Of a stretch of DNA of 64,000 nt, positions 1-7,872 are shown piece by piece. The DNA lies in the NCBI RefSeq assembly GCF_000725125.1, contig NZ_JFCB01000009.1, forward strand, positions 124,001 through 188,000, read 5' to 3'. Each line of letters starts with the position of its first letter. The stretch's first letter is position 1. Under the pieces are notes generated by a model, which was given only the letters and a program-made list of their open reading frames with translations, was not told the DNA's origin and ran no database searches. The translations under genes and the position numbers were made by a program. This DNA comes from Streptomyces toyocaensis (lineage in GTDB: Bacteria > Actinomycetota > Actinomycetes > Streptomycetales > Streptomycetaceae).

Positions 1-1380
1 GCGGGCCTCGCGGATGTGGTCCCAGATGGCGGCCTGGGCGCCGACGTCCACACCGCGGGTGGGGTGGGCGGCGATCAGGAAGCGCGGCTTGTGGGTCATC
101 TCGCGCCCGACGATCAGCTTCTGCTGGTTGCCGCCGGAGAGGGAGGCCGCGGTGACGTCGATGCCGGGGGTGCGGACGTCGTACTCCTCGACGATCCGGC
201 GGGTGTCCTCCTGGGCGGCCTTCGGGTCCAGCCAGACGCCCTTGGCGTTGGGCCGTTCGGTGACGTGGCCCAGGATGCGGTTCTCCCAGAGGGGGGCCTC
301 CAGGAGCAGGCCGTGGCGGTGCCGGTCCTCGGGGATGTAGCCGATGCCCTGCTCGCGGCGCCTGCGGGTGGGCCAGGCGGTGATCTCCCGGTCCGCCAGC
401 CGGATGACACCGGAATCGGCGGACTTCAGTCCGATGAGGGCGTCGACCAGTTCGGTCTGGCCGTTGCCCTCGACGCCCGCGATGCCGAGGACCTCGCCCT
501 CGTGGATGGTGAAGGTGATGTCGTCGAGCAGGACCTTGCCGCCGGCGGCCGTCAGCCGCAGCTTGTCGACGGTGATGACGGGACGGTCGGTGACCGTGGA
601 CTCGGCGGTCTCGGGGGTGGGCAGTTCGCTGCCAACCATCATCTCGGCGAGCTGGCGCGCGGTGGTTTCGGCGGGGACGGCGGTGCCGACGGTCGTACCG
701 CGGCGGATGACGGTGATGTCGTCGGCCACGGAGAGGACCTCGCCCAGCTTGTGGGAGATGAAGATGACCGACAGGCCCTCGGCCTTCAGCTCGCGCAGGT
801 TGTCGAAGAGCGCGTCGACCTCCTGCGGCACGAGGACCGCGGTGGGCTCGTCGAGGATCAGCGTGGTGGCGCCGCGGTAGAGGACCTTGAGGATCTCCAC
901 GCGCTGGCGTGCGGCGACGCCGAGTTCCTCGACCAGGACGTCGGGGCGGACGCCGAGGCCGTAGCGCTCGGAGAGCTCCTTGATCCTTCGGCGGGCCTTG
1001 GCGCCGATGCCGTGGAGCTTCTCGCTGCCGAGGACGACGTTCTCGAGGACGGTGAGGTTGTCGGCGAGCATGAAGTGCTGGTGCACCATGCCGATGCCGA
1101 GCGCGATGGCGTCGGCGGGCGACGAGAAGCTCACCGTCTCGCCGCCGACCGCGATGGTGCCCTCGTCCGGCTTCTGCATGCCGTAGAGGATCTTCATCAG
1201 GGTCGACTTGCCGGCGCCGTTCTCACCGACGAGGGCGTGGACGGTGCCCTTGCGGACGGTGAGGTGGATGTCGTGGTTGGCGACGACGCCGGGGAAGCGC
1301 TTGGTGATCCCGGCGAGTTCGACGGCGGTCACCGAACTGTTGACCGCCGCTCCGGCCGGAGGGCTGCTGGACGCGTTGAT
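1..1380 (-). CDS. Nucleoside/sugar-type ABC transporter ATP-binding protein (3' end outside window)
   Basis: This is the cytoplasmic ATPase of a BMP-dependent (purine nucleoside-like) ABC importer; the 3' end lies beyond base 1. Two nucleotide-binding domains are visible. The first has an intact Walker A (GENGAGKST) and LDEPTAVL Walker B but a degenerate signature. The second has a degenerate P-loop (GVEGNGQTEL) and a good LSGGNQQK signature. This split is usual for RbsA/NupA-type fused ATPases. It lies downstream of two BMP lipoproteins in the same direction, and permeases are expected to the left. The start is uncertain. AGGAG lies 8 nt before an in-frame ATC at 1380-1378 (giving M/INASSS), and the first in-frame GTG is 16 codons later at 1332 without a ribosome site. 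I took the ATC. Confidence 0.9.
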   Translation of the reverse strand, partial: MNASSSPPAGAAVNSSVTAVELAGITKRFPGVVANHDIHLTVRKGTVHALVGENGAGKSTLMKILYGMQKPDEGTIAVGGETVSFSSPADAIALGIGMVHQHFMLADNLTVLENVVLGSEKLHGIGAKARRRIKELSERYGLGVRPDVLVEELGVAARQRVEILKVLYRGATTLILDEPTAVLVPQEVDALFDNLRELKAEGLSVIFISHKLGEVLSVADDITVIRRGTTVGTAVPAETTARQLAEMMVGSELPTPETAESTVTDRPVITVDKLRLTAAGGKVLLDDITFTIHEGEVLGIAGVEGNGQTELVDALIGLKSADSGVIRLADREITAWPTRRRREQGIGYIPEDRHRHGLLLEAPLWENRILGHVTERPNAKGVWLDPKAAQEDTRRIVEEYDVRTPGIDVTAASLSGGNQQKLIVGREMTHKPRFLIAAHPTRGVDVGAQAAIWDHIREAR

Positions 1381-1406
1381 GACGCACTCTCCTGGGGACG
1401 GGGGCC

Positions 1407-1420
1407 GTCTACGCGCGTAG
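1407..1420. promoter_or_regulatory. Palindromic operator copy 1 (GTCTACGCGCGTAG)
   Basis: CTACGCGCGTAG is a perfect 12-bp palindrome lying 29-42 nt upstream of the ABC ATPase start. The core GTCTACGCGCGT is identical to the operators in front of both BMP lipoprotein genes. This suggests one regulator controls the binding proteins and the ATPase. I do not recognise the regulator from the motif. Confidence 0.65.
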
Positions 1421-1460
1421 CGCCCCTACGGCATACAAAGGGGTGGCGCCCTTGACCGAC

Positions 1461-1491
1461 GGGGTACGGAGAGCCCGGCTCTCCGTACCCC
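1461..1491 (-). terminator. Perfect 14-bp hairpin between BMP gene and ABC ATPase
   Basis: The arms GGGGTACGGAGAGC and GCTCTCCGTACCCC enclose a 3-nt loop. The hairpin lies downstream of the first BMP gene (stop at 1614) and upstream of the ATPase. It probably ends or attenuates the lipoprotein transcript, so binding protein can be made in excess of transporter. There is no T-run, as is normal in Streptomyces. Confidence 0.6.
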
Positions 1492-1522
1492 GTCCAGCGG
1501 CCGCGACCCCGCGGTGCCTCGG

Positions 1523-1601
1523 GAGGTGCCTCATGGATCCCGCCGGGGCCGCGCGCACAACGCCCCGCCTCCCCGAGCCGGCCTGAACCATGAGGCACCC
1601 C
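1523..1601. repeat. Long-loop inverted repeat in the 3' region of the BMP gene
   Basis: GGTGCCTCATGG (about 1525-1536) pairs exactly with CCATGAGGCACC (about 1588-1599) around a loop of roughly 50 nt, just after the stop of the BMP gene at 1614. It could fold the 3' untranslated region of that mRNA, or be an older terminator relic. No function is assigned. Confidence 0.4.
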
Positions 1602-1613
1602 TCAGAGGGTTGT

Positions 1614-2663
1614 TCAGCTGGACTTGACCTTGATCTCGCCGCTGATGATCTTCTCCTTGGCCGTCTTGATGGCTTCCTGGAGCTCGGCGTCGTCCGCGAA
1701 CTTCGGGTTGGAGTTCGACAGGCTCACCTCACCCGTCTTCAGATCGCCCTTGACGATACCGGTCGCGGGCTTGCCGTCCTCCACCGACTTCGCCAGGTTG
1801 TACACCGCCTTGGCGACGTCCTTCATCGCCGAGGTGAGGATCGAGTCCTTGTACTTGGCGAGCGCTTCCTGCTGGTACTGGTCGGAGTCGACGCCGATCG
1901 CCCACACCTTGTTGGCGGCGGCGGCCTCGATGACGCCCTGGCCGGACAGGCCGGCGGCCGCGTACACGACGTCGGCCTTCTTCTCGATCTGGCCCTCGGC
2001 GGCGGACTTGCCCTTGTCCGGGCTGGAGAAGCCGCCCTCCTCCGCGGTCTGCGTCAGGAACTGCGAGATGACCTTGACCTTCGGGTCGGTGTCCTTGACG
2101 CCCTGCTCGAAGCCCGCGCGGAACTTGTGGATCAGCGGGATGTCCACGCCGCCCACGAAGCCGACGACATCGGTCTTGGTGCTCTCGGCGGCGGCGACAC
2201 CGGCCAGGTAGGAGGCCTGCTCCTCGGAGAAGACCAGGTCGGCCACGTTGCCGGCCTCGACCGTGGCGTCGTCGACGATGCCGAAGGTGGTGTCCGGGAA
2301 CTTCTCCGCGGCGCCCTTCACGGCGGAGGCGTACGCGTAGCCGACACCGACGACCGGGTTGTAGCCCTGCTTCGCCAGCGAGACCAGGCGCTGCTCCTTG
2401 TCGGCGTCCGTCTCGCCGTCGGTGGGCTCGACGTCGGCGGTCTCGTAGCCGAACTCCTTCTTCGCCTGCTCCAGGCCCGCGTACGCGGCGTCGTTGAAGG
2501 ACTGGTCGCCCTTGCCGCCGACGTCGTAGGCGATGGCCAGACCCTTGTCGCCCTTCGAGTCGGAGGAGTCGGAGGAGGTCGAGGTGCCGCCGCAGGCGGA
2601 GAGGGCGAGGGCCAGGGAGGCGGTCGCTGCGCCTGCGACCGTGATCCGGGAAATCCGGCGCAT
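1614..2663 (-). CDS. BMP family ABC transporter substrate-binding lipoprotein (copy 1)
   Basis: Extracellular lipid-anchored receptor of the basic membrane protein (PF02608) family, which binds nucleosides or similar ligands and delivers them to the ABC transporter. The 349-residue product starts with an MRR signal peptide and has a lipobox LSAC with the lipidated Cys at about residue 24. BMP motifs include AYDVGGKGDQSFNDAAYAGL and the C-terminal GVDSDQYQ. The ATG at 2663 has GGAG 8 nt upstream; the frame is open further upstream but the signal peptide fixes this start. It is a close paralogue of the gene at 2926-3975 (same length and lipobox position), so this is a tandem duplication. Its promoter carries the shared operator. 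Confidence 0.95.
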   Translation of the reverse strand: MRRISRITVAGAATASLALALSACGGTSTSSDSSDSKGDKGLAIAYDVGGKGDQSFNDAAYAGLEQAKKEFGYETADVEPTDGETDADKEQRLVSLAKQGYNPVVGVGYAYASAVKGAAEKFPDTTFGIVDDATVEAGNVADLVFSEEQASYLAGVAAAESTKTDVVGFVGGVDIPLIHKFRAGFEQGVKDTDPKVKVISQFLTQTAEEGGFSSPDKGKSAAEGQIEKKADVVYAAAGLSGQGVIEAAAANKVWAIGVDSDQYQQEALAKYKDSILTSAMKDVAKAVYNLAKSVEDGKPATGIVKGDLKTGEVSLSNSNPKFADDAELQEAIKTAKEKIISGEIKVKSS

Positions 2664-2726
2664 GTGTGGTGCTCCTAGTCGTACAAAGCGCCGGGACGGT
2701 ACAGCTACGGCGCTGGCTTCGCCGCA

Positions 2727-2755
2727 GATTAACGCGCGTAGACCTGCCTGAAAAC
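2727..2755 (-). promoter_or_regulatory. Promoter with embedded operator copy 2 for BMP gene 1
   Basis: On the minus strand TTTTCA (2755-2750) is 17 nt from TAATCT (2732-2727), a good housekeeping promoter. The palindromic element GTCTACGCGCGTTAAT (2744-2729) fills the spacer and overlaps the -10, an ideal repressor position. The same 16-mer, in the same position, precedes BMP gene 2. Confidence 0.65.
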
Positions 2756-2866
2756 CCCTTCTGTCCACCTTGTTATCCGGCCGTGCCCAACACGCTTCCG
2801 AGCCGTGGTCAGGGCCTTGCCGATCGCGAACGGAGGGTGGCGGTGGGTGAGCGGAGGCCGGAACGC

Positions 2867-2904
2867 CGAAGCGGGCGGGCGCCGGAGGGCGCCCGCCCGC
2901 TTCG
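2867..2904 (-). terminator. Perfect 17-bp hairpin after BMP gene 2
   Basis: CGAAGCGGGCGGGCGCC and its exact complement flank a GGAG loop, about 20 nt past the stop of the second BMP gene. It separates the two paralogous lipoprotein genes into distinct transcripts, consistent with each having its own promoter. Confidence 0.8.
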
Positions 2905-2925
2905 TACGGATGCTCCGTACCGCGA

Positions 2926-3975
2926 CTACTCCGTCTCGACCGTGATGGAGCCGTCGATGATGCCTTCCTTGGCCTTGGCCACGGCGTCCGTCAGGCCCGG
3001 GACCTCGGCCATCTTCGGGTTGCTCTCCGAGAGGCCGACGCCGTTGACCTTGAGGTCGAAGACCTGGGTGCCGGTCAGCGGCTTCTCGTCCTCCACCGAC
3101 TTGGCCAGGGCGTACACCGCGCCACCGACGTCCTTCAGGGCGGAGGTGAGGATGTAGTCCTTGTACGCGGCGAGGGCTTCCTGCTGGTACTGGTCGGAGT
3201 CGACGCCGATCGCCCAGACCTTGGCCTTCGCGGCGGCCTCGATGACGCCCTGACCGGACAGGCCGGCCGCCTGGTAGACGACGTCGGCCTTCTTCTCGAT
3301 CTGGCCCTCGGCGGCGGCCTTGCCCTTGTCCGGGCTGGAGAAGCCGCCCTCCTCCGCGGTCTGCGTCAGGTACTGCGAGACCACCTTCACCTTGGCGTCG
3401 GTGTCCCGCACGCCCTGCTTGTAGCCGGCCTCGAACTTGTTGATCAGCGGGATGTCCACGCCGCCCACGAAGCCGACGACATCGGTCTTGGTGGCCTTGG
3501 CGGCGGCGACACCGGCGAGGTAGGAGGCCTGCTCCTCGGCGAAGACGAGGGAGGCGACGTTCTCGCCCTCGACCACGGAGTCGACGATGCCGAAGGTGGT
3601 CTTCGGGTACTTGGCGGCCACGGCCTTCATGGCGGGGCCGTAGGCGAAGCCGACACCGATGACCGGGTTGTAGCCCTGGCGGGCCAGCGAGGCCAGGCGC
3701 TGCTCCTTGTCCGCGTCGGTCTCGCCCTCGGTGGGCTCGACGTCGGCGGTCTTGTAGCCGAACTCGTCCTTGGCCTTGGTCAGGCCGGCGAAGGCGGCGT
3801 CGTTGAAGGACTGGTCGCCCTTGCCGCCGATGTCGTAGGCGATGGCCAGGCCGAGGTCTTCCTTGGAGCCGCCGCTGTCGCCGTTGTCACTGCTGGTGCC
3901 GCCGCAGGCGGTGGCGGCGAGTGCGAGCGAGGCGACCCCCACCGCTACGCGGGTCAGTTTGGATATCCGACGCAT
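2926..3975 (-). CDS. BMP family ABC transporter substrate-binding lipoprotein (copy 2)
   Basis: Second extracellular BMP-type (PF02608) receptor of 349 residues. It has an MRRISK signal peptide, lipobox ATAC with Cys at about residue 24, AYDIGGKGDQSFNDAAF, and GVDSDQYQQEALA. It differs from copy 1 mainly in the N-terminal linker and the last 60 residues, which suggests related but possibly distinct ligand preference. The ATG at 3975 has GGGAG upstream; a much longer open frame running to 5142 is antisense noise in GC-rich DNA. It has its own promoter (4026-4054) and terminator (2867-2904). The neighbouring ATPase is the likely partner for both receptors. Confidence 0.95.
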   Translation of the reverse strand: MRRISKLTRVAVGVASLALAATACGGTSSDNGDSGGSKEDLGLAIAYDIGGKGDQSFNDAAFAGLTKAKDEFGYKTADVEPTEGETDADKEQRLASLARQGYNPVIGVGFAYGPAMKAVAAKYPKTTFGIVDSVVEGENVASLVFAEEQASYLAGVAAAKATKTDVVGFVGGVDIPLINKFEAGYKQGVRDTDAKVKVVSQYLTQTAEEGGFSSPDKGKAAAEGQIEKKADVVYQAAGLSGQGVIEAAAKAKVWAIGVDSDQYQQEALAAYKDYILTSALKDVGGAVYALAKSVEDEKPLTGTQVFDLKVNGVGLSESNPKMAEVPGLTDAVAKAKEGIIDGSITVETE

Positions 3976-4025
3976 CTCAAGCTCCCCATTCTCCAAAGCC
4001 CCGCAGCGGGTGCTCGGTTCGGCGC

Positions 4026-4054
4026 ACATTAACGCGCGTAGACACTCCTGGGAA
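4026..4054 (-). promoter_or_regulatory. Promoter with embedded operator copy 3 for BMP gene 2
   Basis: On the minus strand TTCCCA (4054-4049) and TAATGT (4031-4026) are separated by 17 nt. GTCTACGCGCGTTAAT (4043-4028) sits inside this spacer, base-for-base identical over 16 nt to the element at 2744-2729 although the surrounding DNA differs. This points to a conserved repressor site. Confidence 0.65.
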
Positions 4055-4152
4055 CGGGGTTCCGCGGGGCCGTTATCCATTCGTGCCGATGGCCGGTTAC
4101 GTCCTGGTGAACCAGAGGGTCGCGGGGGACCGGAACGGGCGGTCGGCATGAC

Positions 4153-4170
4153 GCGCGTGCCTGCACGCGC
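4153..4170 (-). terminator. Small hairpin downstream of amidohydrolase
   Basis: GCGCGTGC-CT-GCACGCGC is a perfect 8-bp stem about 55 nt beyond the amidohydrolase stop and upstream of the BMP promoter. It is a weak terminator candidate, although its 2-nt loop is too tight without fraying of the stem. Confidence 0.3.
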
Positions 4171-4226
4171 CCCACGCTGCCCCGCCCCCACCCGGCACGC
4201 AAGCGGAGCGGGGGCAGGAGGAGGTC

Positions 4227-5468
4227 TCAGCGGAGCGCGTCCAGGAGGGCGGCGGCGGTGAAGAGCTCCACGCCCACGGTGATCGCGTGCTCGTCCACGT
4301 CGAAGTCGCCCTGGTGCAGGTCGCGCACGGTGCGCTCGCCGGGCGGGCGGACGCCGAGGCGGGCCATGGCGCCGGGGACCCGCTCGAGGTACCAGGAGAA
4401 GTCCTCGCCGCCGAGGCTCTGCTGGGTGTCCTCGACGGACTCCACTCCGCGCCGGGCGATCATGGCGTCGCGCAGCAGTTCGGTGGCCCCCGCCTCGTTG
4501 ACCACCGGCGGGACGCCGCGCACGTAGTTGATCTCCGACTTGGCGCGGTGCAGGTTGGCCACCTCGTCGATGGCCGCGACCACGATGTCGGGGGCCTGCC
4601 GCCAGGCCTCCAGGTCCAGGCAGCGCACGGTTCCGGACAGCTCGGCGTGCTGCGGGATGACGTTGGGCGCGTGGCCCGATTCGACCCTGCCCCAGGTGAC
4701 GGCGAGTCCGCTGCGGCTGTCGATCCGCCGGCCGACCAGGGCGGGCACGTCCGTGACGACGCGGGCGGCGGCGGTGACCAGGTCGGTGGTCAGGTGCGGC
4801 CGGGCGGTGTGGCCGCCGGGGCCGTCGAGGGCGATCTCCAGCCGGTCGCAGGCGGAGGTGATGGGGCCCTGGCGCAGCCCGATCCGGCCGGCGTCGACGC
4901 GGGGGTCGCAGTGCACGGCGATGATCCGGCCGATGCCGTCGAGCGCACCGTCCGCGATGGCGTCGGCGGCGCCGCCGGGCAGCACCTCCTCGGCGGGCTG
5001 GAAGATCAGCCGGACGGGGCGGGGCAGCAGGCCCTGGCGGTGCAGTTCGGCGAGGACGAGGCCGGTGCCCAGCACCACGGTGGTGTGCACGTCGTGACCG
5101 CAGGCGTGGGCGCGGTCGGGCACGGTGGAGCGGTAGGGGCACTCGGTCTTCATGTCGGGGATGGGCAGGCCGTCGATGTCGGCGCGCATGGCCAGCATCG
5201 CCGAGTCGGTGCCCGCCTCGCCGTCGGTCCCGATGTCACAGATCACGCCGGTCCCGCTGGAGAGGACGCGCGGCCGGAGGCCGGCCCGCTCCAGACGTTC
5301 CTTGATCGCGGCGGTGGTGCGGAACTCCTGGTTGCCGAGCTCCGGGTGCATGTGCAGGTCGCGCCGGAAGGCGACCAGCTCGGCACGCAGGGCCTCGGGC
5401 AACGCTCCGGGGAGCACCGCTCCGCCGGGGAGGTCGACCTCGGACTCCAGTGACATCAGTGGTTTCAC
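4227..5468 (-). CDS. M20 family metallo-amidohydrolase
   Basis: Cytoplasmic zinc hydrolase of the M20/IAA-amino-acid-hydrolase (AmhX/YxeP-like) family that removes acyl or aminoacyl groups. The 413 residues include the expected signatures: FRRDLHMHPELG near the N-terminus, the metal-binding HACGHDVH at about residue 125, FQPAEEVLPGGA, and the dimerisation region LEIALDGPGGHTARPH. The start is GTG at 5468, with an alternative ATG at 5456. It lies upstream of the BMP genes in the same direction but is separated from them by 250 nt, so co-regulation is uncertain. The substrate cannot be read from the sequence. Confidence 0.88.
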   Translation of the reverse strand: MKPLMSLESEVDLPGGAVLPGALPEALRAELVAFRRDLHMHPELGNQEFRTTAAIKERLERAGLRPRVLSSGTGVICDIGTDGEAGTDSAMLAMRADIDGLPIPDMKTECPYRSTVPDRAHACGHDVHTTVVLGTGLVLAELHRQGLLPRPVRLIFQPAEEVLPGGAADAIADGALDGIGRIIAVHCDPRVDAGRIGLRQGPITSACDRLEIALDGPGGHTARPHLTTDLVTAAARVVTDVPALVGRRIDSRSGLAVTWGRVESGHAPNVIPQHAELSGTVRCLDLEAWRQAPDIVVAAIDEVANLHRAKSEINYVRGVPPVVNEAGATELLRDAMIARRGVESVEDTQQSLGGEDFSWYLERVPGAMARLGVRPPGERTVRDLHQGDFDVDEHAITVGVELFTAAALLDALR

Positions 5469-5767
5469 CCTTTGAAGAGTAGGGCGCCGACGCCCGTTAC
5501 TGACCCCCGATCAAGAAAAATCAGCCCGTCAGGCGAAGAAAAGTCGGTTGCCCTACGCATAGCTGTCAATCCGGATGGGTAAACTCGCCGCCCTTTCGCG
5601 GGAGGAAGGCCCCCTGACCTGCCGGACCATGACATGCGTCACTGCCGTGTCATGGCTCCGGCACCCATCCGCCTCCTTCACGGATACCACGCTCGGCCCA
5701 GCCCACGCGGACCGGTTCATCTGGCGGACAGCCGGGGGCGGCGCAGGGCCGGACGGGGGCGGCCGGC
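5469..5767. other. Intergenic region, promoter-bearing
   Basis: This 299-bp region separates the amidohydrolase from the nonulosonate cluster. Positions 5505-5600 are noticeably A+T-richer than the rest of the window, as expected for promoter DNA. I see no supported gene here. Confidence 0.5.
5540..5569 (-). promoter_or_regulatory. Candidate promoter of the amidohydrolase gene
   Basis: A consensus -35 TTGACA (5569-5564, minus strand) is followed after 17-18 nt by CGACTT/GACTTT, a weaker -10. The element lies in the only A+T-rich stretch upstream of the gene, about 75 nt before its start. Confidence 0.4.
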
Positions 5768-6856
5768 TCAGCACCCGAGGCCGCAGGGCCGGGCCGGCGC
5801 CGCCACCGCCGGGAGCCGGTGGACGCCCCGTGCCGAGTCCGTCACCCCCGACAGGAAGCCCCGCGCGCGGGGCGAGGCCGTGTCGGTCAGCCAGGCGGGG
5901 TCTATGTCGCAGACCGTGACGCGGACGCCCGTGCCGGTCAGGGCGAGGGGGAGGGTGTGGACGACCGTGGACGGAAAGCTGAGCACGGTGCGGCCGATGG
6001 GGCCGCGGCGGGCGATCAGTTCCAGGGGCAGTTCGGGGCGCACGATCTCCAGGCCCGTCTCGACCGCCAGCCGGTGGAGCTTCTCCGTGCTCTCGCGGCG
6101 GTGCGCGAAGTAGCGCCGGGTTCCGTGGGTCCTCGCCAGGGAGCGGACGGCTTCCAGGTAGGCGTCGCCGTCCACGACGCCGGTCTCCACCAGCGACGTG
6201 CCCACCAGGTCGGCTCCCCGGGTGACGCGGGGCGGGCCGAAGCGGTCCCGGGTCCAGGCGAAGGTGTGGGCGCTGACGGTCACTCCGGGCGGCGTGTCCT
6301 CCATGGGCATCGAGGTGAAGACCTCCACCGTGCGTCTCCCGCCCGGGGTGAGCCGGCGCTGGGCGGCGGTGGACACGGGGGCGAGGAGCAGGTCGCGGGG
6401 GCCGGGACGGCCGCCCTTGCGGTGCCAGCGCACCAGCCGCTCACCGCGGGCGAGCTGCCCGACGAACTCCATGGTCGCCGTGCCGTCGTCGACCACGACG
6501 ACCTCCCGCGCCCGGGTGATCGTCAGCAGCAGCTGGACGTAGCGCGAGAAGGGGTCGCCGAGGACGACACGAGCGGCCCGGCGGAGCGGCCCTGACAGTC
6601 CGCCGACCGTCCGCAGCGGGGCCCCCGCTCCCCCGCGTGCCTCCTCCCAGCGGACCTCGTGCCCCTCCTCGCGGGCCAGCTCCGCCATCCGGCGCAGCTG
6701 GCCGCGGGTCATCGGGTCCACCGGGGACAGCACCACCAGGGAGAGCCCCCCGCCGGGCGCGTGCGCGTGCGCCCACTCCAGCACGTTGAGCAGCTGTACC
6801 GGGCTCTCGACGAAGGCGAGAGTGTGGGGGCCGGACCGGCCGGCGCGGGGGCTCAT
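5768..6856 (-). CDS. Polysialyltransferase-like glycosyltransferase
   Basis: Likely cytoplasmic or membrane-associated transferase that adds nonulosonic acid (sialic acid/Kdn-type) units to a cell-wall polymer. The 362-residue protein opens with LAFVESPVQLLNVLEWA, typical of bacterial sialyl/polysialyltransferases of the GT52/polyST type, and has a DDG at residues 123-125 matching their D/E-D/E-G catalytic-acid motif. The usual HP motif is not obvious; the closest is AHRRES. It is the last gene of the minus-strand set DUF6716, CMP-transferase, NeuB and this gene, which supports a role in nonulosonate transfer. No good ribosome site precedes the ATG at 6856. It is distant from the two polyST paralogues at 11652 and 14833. 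Confidence 0.65.
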   Translation of the reverse strand: MSPRAGRSGPHTLAFVESPVQLLNVLEWAHAHAPGGGLSLVVLSPVDPMTRGQLRRMAELAREEGHEVRWEEARGGAGAPLRTVGGLSGPLRRAARVVLGDPFSRYVQLLLTITRAREVVVVDDGTATMEFVGQLARGERLVRWHRKGGRPGPRDLLLAPVSTAAQRRLTPGGRRTVEVFTSMPMEDTPPGVTVSAHTFAWTRDRFGPPRVTRGADLVGTSLVETGVVDGDAYLEAVRSLARTHGTRRYFAHRRESTEKLHRLAVETGLEIVRPELPLELIARRGPIGRTVLSFPSTVVHTLPLALTGTGVRVTVCDIDPAWLTDTASPRARGFLSGVTDSARGVHRLPAVAAPARPCGLGC

Positions 6857-6920
6857 CGACGTACGACCGTTCCCGTCGTCGTGGTGGGGATGGGGTGGGG
6901 TGGACCGGGTCGGGTCCGGG

Positions 6921-7859
6921 TCAGACGGACAGCGGTTCGCCCGCGGCGGTGGCGATCTCCGCCTCGGCGACCACGCCGGTGACGCGGCGCAGCTTCTTCA
7001 TCGGGCCCAGCTCGGACTCGTAGACCTTCTTCACGCCGTCGCCGAGGGACGCCTCGATGGTGCGGATGTCGCGCACCAGGCGGGTCAAGCCCTGCGGCTC
7101 CACGGAGGCGGCCTGGTCGGAGCCCCACATGGCGCGGTCGAGCGTGATGTGGCGCTCGACGAACGCGGCACCGAGGGCGACGGCGGCGAGGGTGGTCTGC
7201 AGGCCCGTCTCGTGGCCGGAGTAGCCGATCGGGACGTTCGGGTACTCCTGCTGGAGGGTGTTGATCACACGGAGGTTGAGCTCCTCGGCCTTCGCCGGGT
7301 AGGTCGAGGTGGCGTGGCAGAGCAGGATGTTGTCGCTGCCCAGGACCTCGACCGCGTGGCGGATCTGCTTCGGGGTGGACATGCCCGTGGAGAGGATGAT
7401 CGTGCGGCCGGTGGCGCGCAGGGCGCGCAGCAGCTCGTCGTCGGTGAGGGAGGCGGAGGCCACCTTGTGGGCGGGCACGTCGAACTTCTCCAGGAAGGCG
7501 ACGGCCTCGGTGTCCCACGGGGAGGCGAACCAGTCGATGCCCTTCTTCCTGCAGTACGCGTCGATCTGCCGGTACTCGTCCTCGCCGAACTCCACGCGGT
7601 GGCGGTAGTCGATGTACGTCATGCGGCCCCAGGGGGTGTCGCGCTCGATGTCCCACTGGTCGCGCGGGGTGCAGATCTCCGGCGTGCGCTTCTGGAACTT
7701 CACGGCGTCGCAGCCGGCCTCGGCGGCGGCGTCGATCAGCTTGAAGGCGTTCTCGATGTCGCCGTTGTGGTTGATGCCGATCTCGCCGGTGACGTAGACG
7801 GGGCGGCCGGGGCCGGCCTCGCGGGTACCGAGGGTGCGGATGCGGGAGTTGGTGCTCAT
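6921..7859 (-). CDS. neuB: NeuB-type nonulosonic acid synthase lacking the SAF domain
   Basis: Condenses phosphoenolpyruvate with a hexose or N-acyl-hexosamine (phosphate) to give a nine-carbon keto acid. NeuB features include GEIGINHNGD at the barrel start, KFQKRTPE, FASPWD, ILSTGMST, HATSTYP, GYSGHETG and ERHITLDRAMWGSDQ. The 312 residues end shortly after the TIM barrel, and the C-terminal SAF (antifreeze-like) domain usual in 340-350-residue NeuB proteins is absent. In meningococcal NeuB that domain provides the Arg contacting the N-acetyl group. Its loss fits a substrate without N-acetyl, such as mannose-6-phosphate giving Kdn-9-phosphate; this is inference. ATG at 7859 with AAGGAAA upstream. 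It lies 13 nt after the CMP-transferase gene. Confidence 0.92.
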   Translation of the reverse strand: MSTNSRIRTLGTREAGPGRPVYVTGEIGINHNGDIENAFKLIDAAAEAGCDAVKFQKRTPEICTPRDQWDIERDTPWGRMTYIDYRHRVEFGEDEYRQIDAYCRKKGIDWFASPWDTEAVAFLEKFDVPAHKVASASLTDDELLRALRATGRTIILSTGMSTPKQIRHAVEVLGSDNILLCHATSTYPAKAEELNLRVINTLQQEYPNVPIGYSGHETGLQTTLAAVALGAAFVERHITLDRAMWGSDQAASVEPQGLTRLVRDIRTIEASLGDGVKKVYESELGPMKKLRRVTGVVAEAEIATAAGEPLSV

Positions 7860-7872
7860 GACCGGGGTTTCC

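Noticed and set aside
16..1455. Long plus-strand open frame of 479 codons
   Set aside because: It is antisense to the ABC ATPase, is rich in Gly/Asp/Val typical of mirror frames in GC-rich DNA, and has no family resemblance.
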